Assembly (NCBI RefSeq): GCF_017589465.1
Contig: NZ_JAELYA010000002.1
Coordinates: forward strand, 248,001-312,000
DNA from: Pseudomonas schmalbachii
Lineage (GTDB): Bacteria; Pseudomonadota; Gammaproteobacteria; Pseudomonadales; Pseudomonadaceae
Direction of reading: 5' to 3'
Length of the DNA: 64,000 bases
Shown piece after piece: positions 9,193 through 22,486 of this stretch; within the stretch, counting starts at the first letter, position 1; every line of letters starts with the position of its first letter. The position numbers and the translations under genes were made by a program. Under the pieces are notes generated by a model. It saw only the letters and a list, made by a program, of their open reading frames with translations, made no database searches and was not told where the DNA came from.

Positions 9193-9753
9193 ATGAAGTT
9201 CTGCAGCCAGTGCGGCGCCAGTGTGAGCCTGCGCATCCCCAGCGGCGACAATCGCCCACGGTACGTCTGCGACCGGTGCCTGACCGTGCATTATCAGAAC
9301 CCACGCGTCGTCGCCGGCTGCCTGCCCGTGTGGGAAGGACGCATCCTGCTCTGCCGGCGCGCCATCGCCCCGCGCCAGGGCTTCTGGACCCTGCCGGCCG
9401 GCTTCATGGAGAACGGCGAAACCCTGGAACAGGCCGCCGCCCGGGAAACCCTGGAAGAAGCCTGTGCCCGCGTCACCGACCTGCACCTTTATACGGTCTT
9501 CGACCTGCCGCACATCAGCCAGATCTACATGTTCTTCCGCGCCAACCTGGTCGACCTGGACTTCTCCGCCGGGGAGGAAAGCCTGGAAGTGGGCCTGTTC
9601 GAGGAATCCGACATTCCCTGGGGGGAGCTGGCTTTCCCCACCGTCGGCCGTACCTTAGAATGCTTCTTCGCGGACCGTATCCGGCAAGATTACCCGGTTC
9701 GCAACGAGGGCATCGCGCCAATGCTGGCCCAATACAAGAAAGCACCAACCTGA
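9193..9753 (+). CDS. Nudix hydrolase with N-terminal zinc ribbon
   Basis: A 186-residue protein with an N-terminal zinc ribbon (CSQCG and CDRC at residues about 3-30) and a Nudix domain ([18 protein letters not shown] then TLEEAC, about 75-100). This layout occurs in NudC-like and ADP-ribose pyrophosphatase-like proteins; the substrate cannot be read from sequence. An ATG at 9187 also opens the frame, but the AAGGA at 9182-9186 is 6 nt from the ATG at 9193, so the latter is chosen. It diverges from the CoA pyrophosphatase gene. Confidence 0.9.
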   Translation: MKFCSQCGASVSLRIPSGDNRPRYVCDRCLTVHYQNPRVVAGCLPVWEGRILLCRRAIAPRQGFWTLPAGFMENGETLEQAAARETLEEACARVTDLHLYTVFDLPHISQIYMFFRANLVDLDFSAGEESLEVGLFEESDIPWGELAFPTVGRTLECFFADRIRQDYPVRNEGIAPMLAQYKKAPT

Positions 9754-9796
9754 ACATCGCCTCCAAGGCCCTTCGATCACTGGGGAATTCATTTCA

Positions 9797-10297
9797 ATGC
9801 GCTGGCTGCTCGCCCTTCTCTGTCTGACCTTTGCCACGCTGACGCAGGCGAATGCGACGCCGACCCTGGAAGGTTCGATCGACAAGGTCCTGGTCCTCAA
9901 GGCCGAACACAAGCTGCACCTGCTGAGCAAGGGCAAGATCCTCAAGAGCTACCGCATTTCCCTCGGCAAGTCGCCACGCGGCCCCAAGCTCCGGGAAGGC
10001 GACAACCGCACGCCGGAAGGCTTCTACTGGATCGACTGGCGCAAGACCAGCGAGAACTTCAACCTGTCGATGCACATTTCCTACCCCAACGCCCGCGACG
10101 TGGCGCGCGCCCGCGACAAGGGTCATCCGGCGGGCGGCATGATCATGATCCACGGCACCCCGCTGGATGACGAATACCCGGAGTGGTATTTCTCGACCCT
10201 GGACTGGACCAACGGCTGCATCGCCATGACCAACTCCGACATGCGCGAAGTCTGGAGCCTGGTGAAAGACGGCACGCTGATCGAAATCCGCCCCTGA
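9797..10297 (+). CDS. Periplasmic L,D-transpeptidase (YkuD) family protein
   Basis: A 166-residue protein with a signal peptide (about 1-20, RWLLALLCLTFATLTQA) and a YkuD domain. The catalytic region reads MIMIHGTPLD and then DWTNGCIAMTNSDM; the nucleophile is the Cys of NGC, with the first His of MIHG as partner. The usual SHGC is TNGC here, as in the ErfK/YafK-like branch. Such enzymes form 3-3 cross-links, attach lipoproteins to peptidoglycan, or cleave such bonds; which one applies is open. It follows the Nudix gene by 43 bp. Confidence 0.9.
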   Translation: MRWLLALLCLTFATLTQANATPTLEGSIDKVLVLKAEHKLHLLSKGKILKSYRISLGKSPRGPKLREGDNRTPEGFYWIDWRKTSENFNLSMHISYPNARDVARARDKGHPAGGMIMIHGTPLDDEYPEWYFSTLDWTNGCIAMTNSDMREVWSLVKDGTLIEIRP

Positions 10298-10316
10298 TCC
10301 ACAGAAGGCGCCCCAC

Positions 10317-10398
10317 GTAGGTTGGCGCTGAACGCAGTGAAGCCCAACAACCGTCGGGCGTGGCACTGTTGGGCTTCGCAAGCTCAGCGCCAACCTAC
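10317..10398. repeat. Palindromic intergenic element, copy 2 (full)
   Basis: Arms at 10317-10348 and 10368-10398, GTAGGTTGGCGCTGAACGC... with its complement ending CAACCTAC. The centre (about 19 nt) differs from that of copies 1, 3 and 7. It lies between the converging L,D-transpeptidase and YqfO-like genes, where it could serve as a transcript end. Confidence 0.9.
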
Positions 10399-10405
10399 CT
10401 GACGG

Positions 10406-10723
10406 TCAGAAGACCAGGTCGGAAAGGCGCCAGACTTCGTATGCCGGGGTCTCGTAGGGATGGGCGACCTTCAGGGCCTTCACCGCATCGTGTATGCGCT
10501 CGTCGGCCACCACCATCTCGACCTTCCACTCCGCTACCTGCTCGACCGTACCCGCCTGGCCGATGAAGGGATTGCTGCCCTGCAGCGGACGGAACTGCCC
10601 CTGCCCCAGGACCTGCCAGCAGCAACTGTCATAGTCGCCGATGCGCCCGGCGCCGGCCGCGAAAACCGCGGACTTCACCGACTCCAGGTGACTTCCGGGA
10701 ACATAGAAGCAGAGTTTGTACAT
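10406..10723 (-). CDS. YqfO/NIF3-like small domain protein
   Basis: A 105-residue protein matching the stand-alone YqfO-type domain that is inserted in NIF3-family proteins: it opens YKLCFYVPGSHLESVKSAVF, has the glycine-rich AGAGRIGDYDSCCWQ and the late segment AHPYETPAYEVW. The fold is PII-like (ferredoxin-type). The role is unknown. The gene starts alone on the minus strand, and its stop is 8 bp from the palindromic repeat. Confidence 0.85.
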   Translation of the reverse strand: MYKLCFYVPGSHLESVKSAVFAAGAGRIGDYDSCCWQVLGQGQFRPLQGSNPFIGQAGTVEQVAEWKVEMVVADERIHDAVKALKVAHPYETPAYEVWRLSDLVF

Positions 10724-10901
10724 CGGCTTACTCCGTGAGGATCAGGGTCATTCCAGCGCGGGAAACTGCAGCCATGGGATATGGTGGCATTTTGCCTTTT
10801 GACCGCGATTAAACCCAGTGAAACCGTTGGACTGCGGGACCTTCGTCACGTTCTCCCCTGGCTGGAGAATTTTCAGCCCGAACTGTGAAGCGATTCCCGA
10901 A

Positions 10902-11174
10902 TCAACGACCGAAGAATCGTCTCAGCCGCTCGCGGAAACCTGCCGGCGCAGGCGCGTGGCGGCCATCGCACCAGGGTGGTGTGCGGGAAAGGCCGCAGCG
11001 GCACAGCAGCAGGTACTGCTCGCGATGGATTTCGAGGAATTGGCCGGAGTCGCAATCAGGCGGGCAAGCGGGGCCCGACGGGGAGAAACCGCAGCGGCAG
11101 AGCCTGAGCCTGTCGCCGGGATGGACATGGATGACTTCGGGAAGGATCGGAGCAGGATGGCCGGGGTCTGGCAT
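10902..11174 (-). CDS. CDGSH-type iron-sulfur protein
   Basis: A 90-residue protein with a mitoNEET-like CDGSH motif, LLCRCGLSRTPPWCDGRH (about residues 58-75), which binds a [2Fe-2S] cluster through three Cys and one His. An earlier stretch, LCRCGFSPSGPACPPDCDSG, looks like a second but degenerate copy: it has the CxC start yet lacks the CDGxH end. The ATG at 11174 is preferred over an in-frame GTG at 11186, since GAGGGTG sits 8-9 nt upstream of it. Function is unknown; it lies 46 bp downstream of purL on the same strand. Confidence 0.8.
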   Translation of the reverse strand: MPDPGHPAPILPEVIHVHPGDRLRLCRCGFSPSGPACPPDCDSGQFLEIHREQYLLLCRCGLSRTPPWCDGRHAPAPAGFRERLRRFFGR

Positions 11175-11183
11175 GGCGGGTTT

Positions 11184-11210
11184 CACCCTCTCCCGACACG
11201 GGAGAGGGTG
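11184..11210. terminator. Hairpin after purL
   Basis: A perfect 11-bp stem, CACCCTCTCCC with loop GACAC and complement GGGAGAGGGTG. It lies 10 bp downstream of the purL stop. No T-run follows on the minus strand, and the stem overlaps the ribosome site of the CDGSH gene, so it might also limit translation of that gene. Confidence 0.5.
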
Positions 11211-11220
11211 ATCGGGGTTA

Positions 11221-14200
11221 TCAGCCCACCCAGACGCGGGCGTTGCGGAACATGCGCATCCAGCCGCCGTCCTCTTCCCACTCGTCCGGACGCCAGGAGT
11301 TCTGCACGGCGCGGAACACTCGCTCCGGGTGCGGCATCATGATGGTGACGCGGCCGTCGCGGTTGGCCAGGCCGGTGATGCCGCGCGGCGAGCCGTTCGG
11401 GTTGGCCGGGTAGGTTTCGGTGACCTTGCCGTGGTTGTCGACGAAGCGCATCGCCACGCAGCCGGACAGGTCGGCTTCGAGCAGCGCCTCGGCGCTCTCG
11501 AACTCCGCATGGCCTTCACCGTGGGCGATGGCGATCGGCAGGCGCGAACCGGCCATGCCCTGCAGGAAGATCGAGTGCGACTCCTGCACCTGGACCATCG
11601 CCACGCGCGCTTCGAACTGCTCGGAACGGTTGCGTACGAAGTGCGGCCAGAACTCGGTGCCGGGGATCAGTTCGTGCAGGTTGGAAAGCATCTGGCAACC
11701 GTTGCACACGCCGAGGGCGAAGCTGTCCTTGCGCTCGAAGAAGCCCTGGAAGGCGTCGCGGGCGCGGCTGTTGAACAGGATCGACTTGGCCCAGCCCTCG
11801 CCGGCGCCGAGCACGTCGCCATAGGAGAAGCCGCCGCAGGCCACCAGGCCCTTGAAGGCGTCCAGGCTGACGCGGCCGGAGAGGATGTCGCTCATGTGCA
11901 CGTCGATCGCGGCGAAGCCGGCGCGGTCGAAAGCGGCGGCCATTTCCACCTGGCCGTTGACGCCCTGCTCGCGGAGGATCGCCACCTGCGGACGCACGCC
12001 CTTCTTGATGTAGGGCGCGGCGATGTCGTCGTTGACGTCGTAGCTGAGCTTGACCGACAGGCCGGGATTGTCTTCTTCCAGCAGGCCGTCGAACTCCTGG
12101 GTGGCGCAGTCGACGTTGTCGCGCAGGCGCTGGATCTGGAAGCTGGTTTCGCTCCAGATGCGCTGCAGCAGGCGGCGCTGGGCATCGTAGACGCGCTCGC
12201 CGTTGAAGCTGATGTGCACGTCCTCGCCGTTCACCGGCTGGCCGATGACCGCCACGCAATCGTCAAGACCGGCGGCGCTGAACTGCGCCAGCACTTCCTG
12301 GGTGGCGCCTTCGTGCACCTGGATCACCGCCCCCAGCTCTTCGCTGAACAGCACGGCTGCCAGTTCCTCGCGGCTGTCGGCCAGCGCGTCGAGGTGCAGG
12401 TCGAGGCCGCAATGGCCGGCGAAGGCCATTTCCAGCACGGTGGCCATCAGGCCGCCGTCGGAGCGGTCGTGGTAGGCCAGCAGGTGGCCGTCGGCGTTCA
12501 GGCCCTGGATCACTGCGAAGAACGCCTTGAGGTCTTCGGCGTCGTCGACGTCAGGCGCCTGTTTGCCGATGCGGCCGTAGGTCTGGGCGAGGATCGAACC
12601 GCCCAGGCGGTTCTTGCCGCGGCCGAGGTCGATCAGGATCAGATCGGTCTCGCCCTTGTCCAGGCGCAGCTGCGGAGTCAGGGTCTGGCGAATGTCGGAG
12701 ACCGGCGCGAAGCCGGAGATGATCAGCGACATCGGCGCGGTCACGCTCTTGTCGACGCCGGCGTCCTGCCAGCGGGTCTTCATCGACATGGAGTCCTTGC
12801 CCACCGGAATGGTGATGCCCAGCTCAGGGCACAGTTCCATGCCGACGGCCTTGACGGTGTCGTACAGGCGCGCGTCCTCGCCCGGGTGGCCGGCAGCGGC
12901 CATCCAGTTGGCGGACAGCTTGATCTCGGAAATCCTGTCGATGCATGCGGCGGCCAGGTTGGTGATGGTCTCGCCAATCGCCATGCGCCCGGAAGCCGGG
13001 GCATCGAGCAGCGCCAGCGGAGTGCGCTCGCCCATCGCCATGGCTTCGCCGGTGTAGACGTCGAAGCTGGTGGCGGTGACGGCGCAGTCGGCCACCGGGA
13101 CCTGCCACGGGCCGACCATCTGGTCGCGGGCCACGAGGCCGGTGATGGTGCGGTCGCCGATGGTGATGAGGAAGTTCTTGCTGGCCACGGCCGGGTGGCG
13201 CAGCACGCGCTCGGCGGCTTCGGTCAGGTCCAGGCCGTCGGTGACGAACTCGTCGCCCAGTTCGGCTTCGCGGGTGACCGAACGGTGCATGCGCGGCGGC
13301 TTGCCGAGCAGGACGTCGAGCGGCATGTCCACCGGCTTGTTGCCGAAGTGGCTGTCGGCGACGGTCAGGTTCTTCTCTTCGGTAGCCTCGCCAACCACGG
13401 CGAACGGGCAGCGCTCACGCTCGCAGATGGCCTTGAAGGTTTCGAAATCGGCCGCGTCGACCGACATCACATAGCGCTCCTGGGACTCGTTGCACCAGAT
13501 TTCCAGCGGGCTCATGCCCGGCTCGTCGTTGGGCACGGCGCGCAGTTCGAAGCGGCCGCCACGGCCGCCGTCGTTGATCAGCTCCGGCAGGGCGTTGGAG
13601 ATACCGCCGGCGCCGACGTCATGGATGAACTTGATCGGGTTGTTGTCGCCGAGCTGCCAGCAGCGGTCGATGACCTCCTGGCAGCGGCGCTCCATTTCCG
13701 GGTTCTCGCGCTGTACCGAGGCGAAGTCGAGGTCGGCGGCGCTGGCGCCGGTAGCCATCGACGAAGCGGCGCCGCCGCCCAGGCCGATCAGCATGGCCGG
13801 GCCGCCGAGCACGATGAGCTTGGCGCCGACACTGATCTCGCCCTTCTGCACGTGCTCGGCGCGGATGTTGCCCATGCCGCCGGCGATCATGATCGGCTTG
13901 TGGTAACCACGCACTTCCTCGCCGCGCGGGGTGGCGACGGCCTGCTCGAAGGTACGGAAGTAGCCGGCCAGGTTCGGACGGCCGAATTCGTTGTTGAACG
14001 CGGCGCCGCCCAGCGGGCCTTCGATCATGATGTCCAGCGCGGTGACGATGCGCTCGGGCTTGCCGTACTGCACTTCCCAGGGCTGTTCGTAACCGGGGAT
14101 CTGCAGGTTGGAAACGGTGAAGCCAACCAGGCCGGCCTTCGGCTTGGCGCCGCGACCGGTGGCGCCTTCGTCGCGGATCTCGCCGCCGGAGCCGGTGGAG

Positions 14201-15117
14201 GCGCCGGGGAACGGGGCGATGGCGGTCGGGTGGTTGTGGGTTTCCACCTTCATCAGGATGTGCACCGGCTCGTCGTTCGCCGCGTACTGGCGGGTTTCCG
14301 GGCTGGGGAAGAAGCGCCCGGCGACGAAGCCCTTCATCACGGCGGCGTTGTCCTTGTAGGCGGACAGCACGCCGTCGCCGTGCATTTCATAGGTGTTCTT
14401 GATCATGCCGAACAGGCTCTTTTCCTGAGCCTCGCCGTCGATGTCCCAACTGGCGTTGAAGATCTTGTGGCGGCAGTGTTCGGAGTTCGCCTGGGCGAAC
14501 ATCATCAGCTCGACGTCGTGCGGGTTGCGGCCCATCTCGCCGAAGCTCTTCACCAGGTAGTCGATCTCGTCCTCGGCCAGCGCCAGGCCCAGTTCGACGT
14601 TGGCCTTCTCCAGCGCCGGACGGCCGCCGCCGAGGATATCGATGACGCTCAGCGGCTTGGGCTGGGCATGGCTGAACAGGCCGGCGGCCTCTTCCAGCTT
14701 GTCCAGCACCACCTGGGTCATACGGTCGTGCAGGCGCGCCGCCACCAGTTGCGCTTCCGCTTCGCTCAGCTCGCCGCTGACGTAGTAGGCGATGCCGCGC
14801 TCGATCCGCTCGATCTTCGCCAGGCCGCAGTTATGAGCAATGTCCGAAGCCTTGCTCGACCACGGCGAGATGGTGCCGAAGCGCGGCACCACCAGGAACA
14901 GGCGACCATTCGGCTCCTGCACCGGCACGCTCGGGCCGTACTTCAGCAGGCGGCCGAGCACCTGCTCCTCGTCGGCGCTCAGCGCACCATTGACCTCAGC
15001 GAAGTGCGCAAACTCGGCGTACAGCCCGGTGACAGCGGGTACCTGCCGGGTCAGCAGGTCGAGCAGTTTGCCGTGGCGGAAGGCGGAAAGGGCGGGAGCG
15101 CCGCGCAGGATCAGCAT
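11221..15117 (-). CDS. purL: Phosphoribosylformylglycinamidine synthase, large single-chain type
   Basis: A 1298-residue protein, the full length of the proteobacterial single-chain FGAM synthase. It converts FGAR, glutamine and ATP to FGAM in step 4 of purine synthesis. The order is an N-terminal PurS-like domain (1-150), linker, two AIRS-type synthase halves ([19 protein letters not shown] near 315, [14 protein letters not shown] near 500), and a C-terminal class I glutaminase domain (about 1040-1298) with nucleophile Cys in [10 protein letters not shown] and the His/Glu of MMPHPERVF. The gene stands alone, divergent from mltF. Confidence 0.98.
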   Translation of the reverse strand: MLILRGAPALSAFRHGKLLDLLTRQVPAVTGLYAEFAHFAEVNGALSADEEQVLGRLLKYGPSVPVQEPNGRLFLVVPRFGTISPWSSKASDIAHNCGLAKIERIERGIAYYVSGELSEAEAQLVAARLHDRMTQVVLDKLEEAAGLFSHAQPKPLSVIDILGGGRPALEKANVELGLALAEDEIDYLVKSFGEMGRNPHDVELMMFAQANSEHCRHKIFNASWDIDGEAQEKSLFGMIKNTYEMHGDGVLSAYKDNAAVMKGFVAGRFFPSPETRQYAANDEPVHILMKVETHNHPTAIAPFPGASTGSGGEIRDEGATGRGAKPKAGLVGFTVSNLQIPGYEQPWEVQYGKPERIVTALDIMIEGPLGGAAFNNEFGRPNLAGYFRTFEQAVATPRGEEVRGYHKPIMIAGGMGNIRAEHVQKGEISVGAKLIVLGGPAMLIGLGGGAASSMATGASAADLDFASVQRENPEMERRCQEVIDRCWQLGDNNPIKFIHDVGAGGISNALPELINDGGRGGRFELRAVPNDEPGMSPLEIWCNESQERYVMSVDAADFETFKAICERERCPFAVVGEATEEKNLTVADSHFGNKPVDMPLDVLLGKPPRMHRSVTREAELGDEFVTDGLDLTEAAERVLRHPAVASKNFLITIGDRTITGLVARDQMVGPWQVPVADCAVTATSFDVYTGEAMAMGERTPLALLDAPASGRMAIGETITNLAAACIDRISEIKLSANWMAAAGHPGEDARLYDTVKAVGMELCPELGITIPVGKDSMSMKTRWQDAGVDKSVTAPMSLIISGFAPVSDIRQTLTPQLRLDKGETDLILIDLGRGKNRLGGSILAQTYGRIGKQAPDVDDAEDLKAFFAVIQGLNADGHLLAYHDRSDGGLMATVLEMAFAGHCGLDLHLDALADSREELAAVLFSEELGAVIQVHEGATQEVLAQFSAAGLDDCVAVIGQPVNGEDVHISFNGERVYDAQRRLLQRIWSETSFQIQRLRDNVDCATQEFDGLLEEDNPGLSVKLSYDVNDDIAAPYIKKGVRPQVAILREQGVNGQVEMAAAFDRAGFAAIDVHMSDILSGRVSLDAFKGLVACGGFSYGDVLGAGEGWAKSILFNSRARDAFQGFFERKDSFALGVCNGCQMLSNLHELIPGTEFWPHFVRNRSEQFEARVAMVQVQESHSIFLQGMAGSRLPIAIAHGEGHAEFESAEALLEADLSGCVAMRFVDNHGKVTETYPANPNGSPRGITGLANRDGRVTIMMPHPERVFRAVQNSWRPDEWEEDGGWMRMFRNARVWVG

Positions 15118-16886
<1,769 letters not shown>

Positions 16887-16894
16887 CCGTTGAC

Positions 16895-16982
16895 CGTAGG
16901 TTGGCGCTGAGCGCAGCGAAGCCCAACGGTGCAGCGGCTCGGCAGATGTTGGGCTTCACTTCGTTCAGCACCAACCCCTACG
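16895..16982. repeat. Palindromic intergenic element, copy 3 (full)
   Basis: Arms 16895-16927 and 16948-16982, CGTAGGTTGGCGCTGAGCG... and a slightly diverged complement with one extra C near its end (CCAACCCCTACG). The centre resembles those of copies 1 and 7. It lies between the converging mltF and tadA genes. Confidence 0.88.
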
Positions 16983-16993
16983 CGGAATAAACC

Positions 16994-17479
16994 TCAGCGA
17001 GCCTTGCGCCGCGCCTTGAAGAACGCCGAAAGCACCGCCCCGCACTCCTCTGCCATCACCCCGCCCTCGAACAGCACCTTGTGGTTGAGGAACTCCTGGG
17101 CGAAGAAGCGGCCATGGCTTTCCACCACGCCGGACTTGGGTTCCGTCGCGCCGTAGACCAGGCGCTGGATGCGCGAATGGACGATGAGGCCGGAGCACAT
17201 GCTGCAGGGCTCCAGGGTCACGTAGAGGGTGCTGCCGGGCAGACGGTAGTTGGCGGCCGCCGCCGCGGCCATGCGGATAGCGACCATCTCGGCATGGGCG
17301 CTGGGATCATGGCTGGAGATCGGCTGGTTGAAGCCGCGCCCGATGATTTCGCCATTGCGCACCAGCACCGCGCCCACCGGCACCTCGCCGATGGCCGCGG
17401 CCTTCTCCGCCTCGACCAGGGCTTCCTGCATGAAATGCCGGTCCTGGCTGCGATCGACGATAAAGCGCACGCCTTTCAC
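16994..17479 (-). CDS. tadA: tRNA-specific adenosine deaminase
   Basis: A 161-residue zinc deaminase that converts A34 to inosine in tRNA-Arg(ACG). The zinc and catalytic motifs are plain: SAHAEMVAI (His ligand and catalytic Glu) and TLEPCSMCSG (two Cys ligands). The start is uncertain: GTG at 17479 has AAAGG about 10 nt upstream, GTG at 17470 is three codons on, and an ATG only occurs within the conserved region. It begins 33 bp after the multicopper oxidase stop and probably shares its transcript. Confidence 0.93.
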   Translation of the reverse strand: MKGVRFIVDRSQDRHFMQEALVEAEKAAAIGEVPVGAVLVRNGEIIGRGFNQPISSHDPSAHAEMVAIRMAAAAAANYRLPGSTLYVTLEPCSMCSGLIVHSRIQRLVYGATEPKSGVVESHGRFFAQEFLNHKVLFEGGVMAEECGAVLSAFFKARRKAR

Positions 17480-17511
17480 CGTCGGGTGGCCTTTGCTGTT
17501 GGTCAGGATAG

Positions 17512-18903
17512 TCAACTGCACCAGGCCTCGCCGACCGCGATGGTGCCCATCAGGCCGGTCTCCATGTGATCGATCACGTGACAGTGGAACATCCACAGCC
17601 CCGGGTTATCCGCCACCAGCGCGATGCGGGCGGTTTCGTTCTTGCCCAGCAGGTAGGTGTCGGTGAAGTACGGGATGATCTCGCGCCGGTCGGAATCCAG
17701 CACCTTGAACGCCAGCCCGTGCAGGTGGATCGGGTGCTGGTACTGGGTCATGTTGCGCAGCACGAAGATGTAGCTCTGGCCTTCCTTCAGCTTGGCCAGA
17801 GGCGGCGCGCTGTGCTTGTGTTCCTCGCCACCCTGCCAGGCGACGCCGTTGATCTGCCACAGCGAAGGCGCCGACTGGCCCTTGGAGTAGTCCGAAACCG
17901 CGCCGACCCATTCGAACTTGAAGCCGATGGTCTCGGCATTCGCCAGATCGGGCTCGGCGACCGGGTTGGCCGGCAGCGGCGCCGGCCAGTCCGTGGCCGC
18001 CGATTCGCTGGAAGCCACCGAGCGGATGGTCGCCAGGCGCACCGGCCCGTCGCGGAACGACAGCTCGGTGCCTGCCGCGGGCACCTTGAGCGCCAGCTCC
18101 AGGCGCATGCCCGGGCCGATCCAGTACTGGTCGCCGAATTCCCGGGGCGCCACCGGATGACCGTCGATGGCGTAGATCTTCGCCTCGGCATTCGGCAGGT
18201 TCAGGCGATAGGTCACCGTGTTGTCGACGTTGAGGATGCGCAGGCGGACGATCTGCCCGGCCGGCAGTTCGATCGCCGGCAGGTGCTCGCCATTGACCGT
18301 CGACAGCCTCCCGCGCGTACCTTCACGCGCAGCCTGGCGCGGCACGCTGAAGGCGGTGAAGGCACCCTCGGCATCGACGTGCCAGGTCTTCAGGCAGAGA
18401 ACTTTTTCCTGGGTGAAGCCGGTGGGCTCGCGCTCATCGATGATCAGCGGGCCGACCAGACCACGGCCAAGCTGCTCGCTGCTCATCAGGTGCGGGTGAT
18501 ACCAGTAGCTGCCGGCGTCCGGCGTCTTGAACTGATAAAGGAAGCTTTCACCCGGCTGCACCGGCGGCTGCGAGATGTAGGGCACGCCGTCCATCTCGAT
18601 CGGCAGGCGGATGCCGTGCCAGTGGATGGTGGTCGGCTGGTCCAGCTTGTTGGTGAAGCGCACCCGCAACCAGTCGCCCTGGCGGGCGCGAAGCTCCACA
18701 CCCGGAGCCTGCCCGCCATAGGCCAGGCCGGGTGTCTTGAAGCCCGGCACCAGTTCGAGATCGAGCGGCGCGGCGATCAGCTCGTAATCGTGTTCGGCGG
18801 CCACTTCCGGCCGTGCCAGCCAGATGCGCGCGCCACCGGCGCCAAGGCCGAGCACGGCGAGGCCAGCGAGGCCGCCAAGTACTTGTCTGCGGCTGAAACT
18901 CAT
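17512..18903 (-). CDS. Periplasmic multicopper oxidase
   Basis: A 463-residue oxidase with a twin-arginine signal (SFSRRQVLGGLAGLAVLG). All four copper-binding blocks are present: IHWHG (about 93), WYHPH (about 134), HPIHLHG (about 393) and HCHVIDHMETGL near the C-terminus. These form the type 1 and the trinuclear copper centres. At the axial position of the type 1 copper (five after the last His) there is Leu rather than Met, as in laccase-like high-potential enzymes. The substrate is unknown; copper tolerance or metal oxidation are family possibilities. It is the first gene of a pair with tadA. Confidence 0.92.
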   Translation of the reverse strand: MSFSRRQVLGGLAGLAVLGLGAGGARIWLARPEVAAEHDYELIAAPLDLELVPGFKTPGLAYGGQAPGVELRARQGDWLRVRFTNKLDQPTTIHWHGIRLPIEMDGVPYISQPPVQPGESFLYQFKTPDAGSYWYHPHLMSSEQLGRGLVGPLIIDEREPTGFTQEKVLCLKTWHVDAEGAFTAFSVPRQAAREGTRGRLSTVNGEHLPAIELPAGQIVRLRILNVDNTVTYRLNLPNAEAKIYAIDGHPVAPREFGDQYWIGPGMRLELALKVPAAGTELSFRDGPVRLATIRSVASSESAATDWPAPLPANPVAEPDLANAETIGFKFEWVGAVSDYSKGQSAPSLWQINGVAWQGGEEHKHSAPPLAKLKEGQSYIFVLRNMTQYQHPIHLHGLAFKVLDSDRREIIPYFTDTYLLGKNETARIALVADNPGLWMFHCHVIDHMETGLMGTIAVGEAWCS

Positions 18904-18999
18904 GGAATCTCCAACGAAGGCTGGAAATGATAGATTTTCTCATTTCCAGCCATAACTGGCGAGTTGCAGCACGAAACAGAATGCCGCACCCCGGATACG

Positions 19000-19025
19000 A
19001 CAAGGGCAGCCTCAGCTGCCCTTGT
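19000..19025. terminator. Hairpin downstream of guaA
   Basis: A perfect stem, ACAAGGGCAG with loop CCTCAG and complement CTGCCCTTGT, lies 25 bp past the guaA stop. There is no long T-run, so its strength as an intrinsic terminator is uncertain. Confidence 0.6.
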
Positions 19026-19049
19026 CGTCTGAAACTCATCTACCGGGAA

Positions 19050-20630
19050 TCACTCCCACTCGATCGTTGCCGGCGGCTTGCTCGAAACGTCGTAGGTGAC
19101 GCGGGAGATGCCTTCGATCTCGTTGATGATGCGGTTGCTCACCTTCTCCAGCAGCTCGTACGGCAGATGCGCCCAGCGAGCGGTCATGAAGTCGATGGTT
19201 TCCACCGCGCGCAGGGCGACGACCCACGCGTAGCGGCGGCCGTCGCCGACCACGCCGACCGATTTCACCGGCTGGAACACCACAAAGGCCTGGCTGGTCT
19301 TGTGGTACCAGTCGAAGTTGCGCAGTTCCTCGATGAAGATGTGGTCGGCGCGACGCAGCAGGTCGGCGTATTCCTTCTTCACTTCGCCGAGGATGCGCAC
19401 GCCCAGGCCCGGGCCCGGGAACGGGTGGCGGTAGACCATGTCGTAGGGCAGGCCGAGTTCCAGACCGATCTTGCGCACTTCGTCCTTGAACAGCTCGCGC
19501 AGCGGCTCGACCAGGTCGAACTGCATGTCTTCCGGCAGACCGCCGACGTTGTGGTGCGACTTGATCACGTGGGCCTTGCCGGTCTTGGCGCCAGCCGACT
19601 CGATCACGTCCGGGTAGATGGTGCCCTGGGCGAGGAACTTCACATCCTGCAGCCTGGTGGCTTCCTCATCGAACACTTCGATGAAGGTGCGGCCGATGAT
19701 CTTGCGCTTCTCTTCCGGGTCGGCGACGCCGGCGAGGCGGCCGAGGAACTTGTCTTCGGCATTGGCGCGGATGACCTTGACGCCCATGTTCTCGGCGAAC
19801 ATCGCCATCACCTGGTCGCCTTCGTGCAGGCGCAGCAGGCCGTTGTCGACGAACACGCAGGTCAGCTGGTCGCCGATGGCGCGGTGCAGCAGCGCGGCGA
19901 CCACCGAGGAATCCACTCCGCCGGACAGGCCCAGCAGCACCTTGGCGCCGCCGACCTGGGCGCGCACGGTGGCGATGGCGTCGTTGACGATGTTCGACGG
20001 CGTCCACAGCGCGGCGCAGCCGCAGATTTCCAGCACGAAGCGCGAGAGGATGCGGCCGCCCTGCTTGGTGTGGGTCACTTCCGGATGGAACTGCACGCCG
20101 TAGTAGCCGCGGGCATCGTCGGCCATGGCGGCGATCGGGCAGCTCGGAGTGCTGGCGAGGATGTGGAAGCCCTGGGGAATCTCGGTGACCTTGTCGCCGT
20201 GGCTCATCCACACGTCGAGGCCGAACACGCCGTCCTCGTCCACATGGTCTTCGATGCCGTCCAGCAGGCGCGCCTTGCCGACGATATCGACACGGGCGTA
20301 GCCGAATTCGCGCAGGTCGGAACCCTGCACCTTGCCGCCGAGCTGCTCGGCCATGGTCTGCATGCCGTAGCAGATGCCGAACAGCGGCACCTTGAGGTCG
20401 AACACCGCACGGGGCGCGCGCGGGCTGTTGTCCTCATGCACGGACTCAGGACCGCCGGCGAGGATGATGCCGCGCGGGGCGAAGGCGCGGACGGCGTCGT
20501 CGCTCATGTCGAACGGATGGATTTCGCAGTACACACCGATCTCGCGCACGCGGCGGGCGATCAACTGGGTGTACTGGGAACCGAAGTCCAGGATCAGGAT
20601 CCGGTGGGCGTGAATGTCTTGATGGGCCAT
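19050..20630 (-). CDS. guaA: GMP synthase (glutamine-hydrolysing)
   Basis: A 526-residue enzyme that aminates XMP to GMP. It has the N-terminal class I glutaminase (1-200; [15 protein letters not shown], nucleophile Cys in [11 protein letters not shown], His/Glu in [10 protein letters not shown]), the ATP-pyrophosphatase domain with P-loop [17 protein letters not shown] (about 230), and the C-terminal dimerisation domain. The open frame extends nine codons upstream, but [14 protein letters not shown] is the family start. It lies downstream of guaB with an inverted-repeat element between them. Confidence 0.98.
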   Translation of the reverse strand: MAHQDIHAHRILILDFGSQYTQLIARRVREIGVYCEIHPFDMSDDAVRAFAPRGIILAGGPESVHEDNSPRAPRAVFDLKVPLFGICYGMQTMAEQLGGKVQGSDLREFGYARVDIVGKARLLDGIEDHVDEDGVFGLDVWMSHGDKVTEIPQGFHILASTPSCPIAAMADDARGYYGVQFHPEVTHTKQGGRILSRFVLEICGCAALWTPSNIVNDAIATVRAQVGGAKVLLGLSGGVDSSVVAALLHRAIGDQLTCVFVDNGLLRLHEGDQVMAMFAENMGVKVIRANAEDKFLGRLAGVADPEEKRKIIGRTFIEVFDEEATRLQDVKFLAQGTIYPDVIESAGAKTGKAHVIKSHHNVGGLPEDMQFDLVEPLRELFKDEVRKIGLELGLPYDMVYRHPFPGPGLGVRILGEVKKEYADLLRRADHIFIEELRNFDWYHKTSQAFVVFQPVKSVGVVGDGRRYAWVVALRAVETIDFMTARWAHLPYELLEKVSNRIINEIEGISRVTYDVSSKPPATIEWE

Positions 20631-20663
20631 GGCCGCCTCTCGTAGCGAAATTCTCAAACGACA

Positions 20664-20689
20664 CGGGGCTGAATCGAACAGCCCCGTAT
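20664..20689. terminator. Hairpin between guaB and guaA
   Basis: The stem ACGGGGCTG with complement CAGCCCCGT and loop AATCGAA lies 34 bp upstream of the guaA start. On the minus strand it could act as a partial terminator, or as a leader structure, for guaA. There is no T-run after it in that direction. Confidence 0.4.
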
Positions 20690-20700
20690 CCTAAAAAACG

Positions 20701-20844
20701 TCAAAAATGGTTTTGCCGCGTCGCGAGCGCCGGTCAGGCAAGGCGGAAAGACAGGAGAAAGCGGAGTTTGCTGTAGCAAATGAGCATTTTCGACTGTCTT
20801 TCCAACGCAGCATGGCCAGGCGCAGCAGCGTCAAAACCATTTTT

Positions 20845-20847
<3 letters not shown>
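20701..20847. repeat. MITE-like long inverted repeat abutting the guaB stop
   Basis: About 145 bp that fold back on themselves. Outer arms are AAAAATGGTTTTG (20703-20715) and CAAAACCATTTTT (20832-20844), inner arms GGAAAGACAG (20745-20754) and CTGTCTTTCC (20794-20803), and TTTGC-TGTA-GCAAA forms the core. The stretches between are near-complementary too. The last bases coincide with the guaB TGA stop. I recall closely similar elements as dispersed repeats in Pseudomonas genomes. It carries no transposase, and a frame inside it is spurious. Confidence 0.8.
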
Positions 20848-22385
<1,538 letters not shown>

Positions 22386-22486
22386 CGCGGCCGACCAATG
22401 CTTTCGGGACCTGTCCGCAGCCCTGCCGGACACGCTCCGGGCGACTCGCTGGCCCCCGGCGGCGAGCCACCTTATTATCCTCCGCC

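Noticed and set aside
9794-10393. A frame starting inside repeat copy 2 and antisense to the L,D-transpeptidase
   Set aside because: Its first residues are translated palindrome sequence and the rest is antisense to an intact gene.
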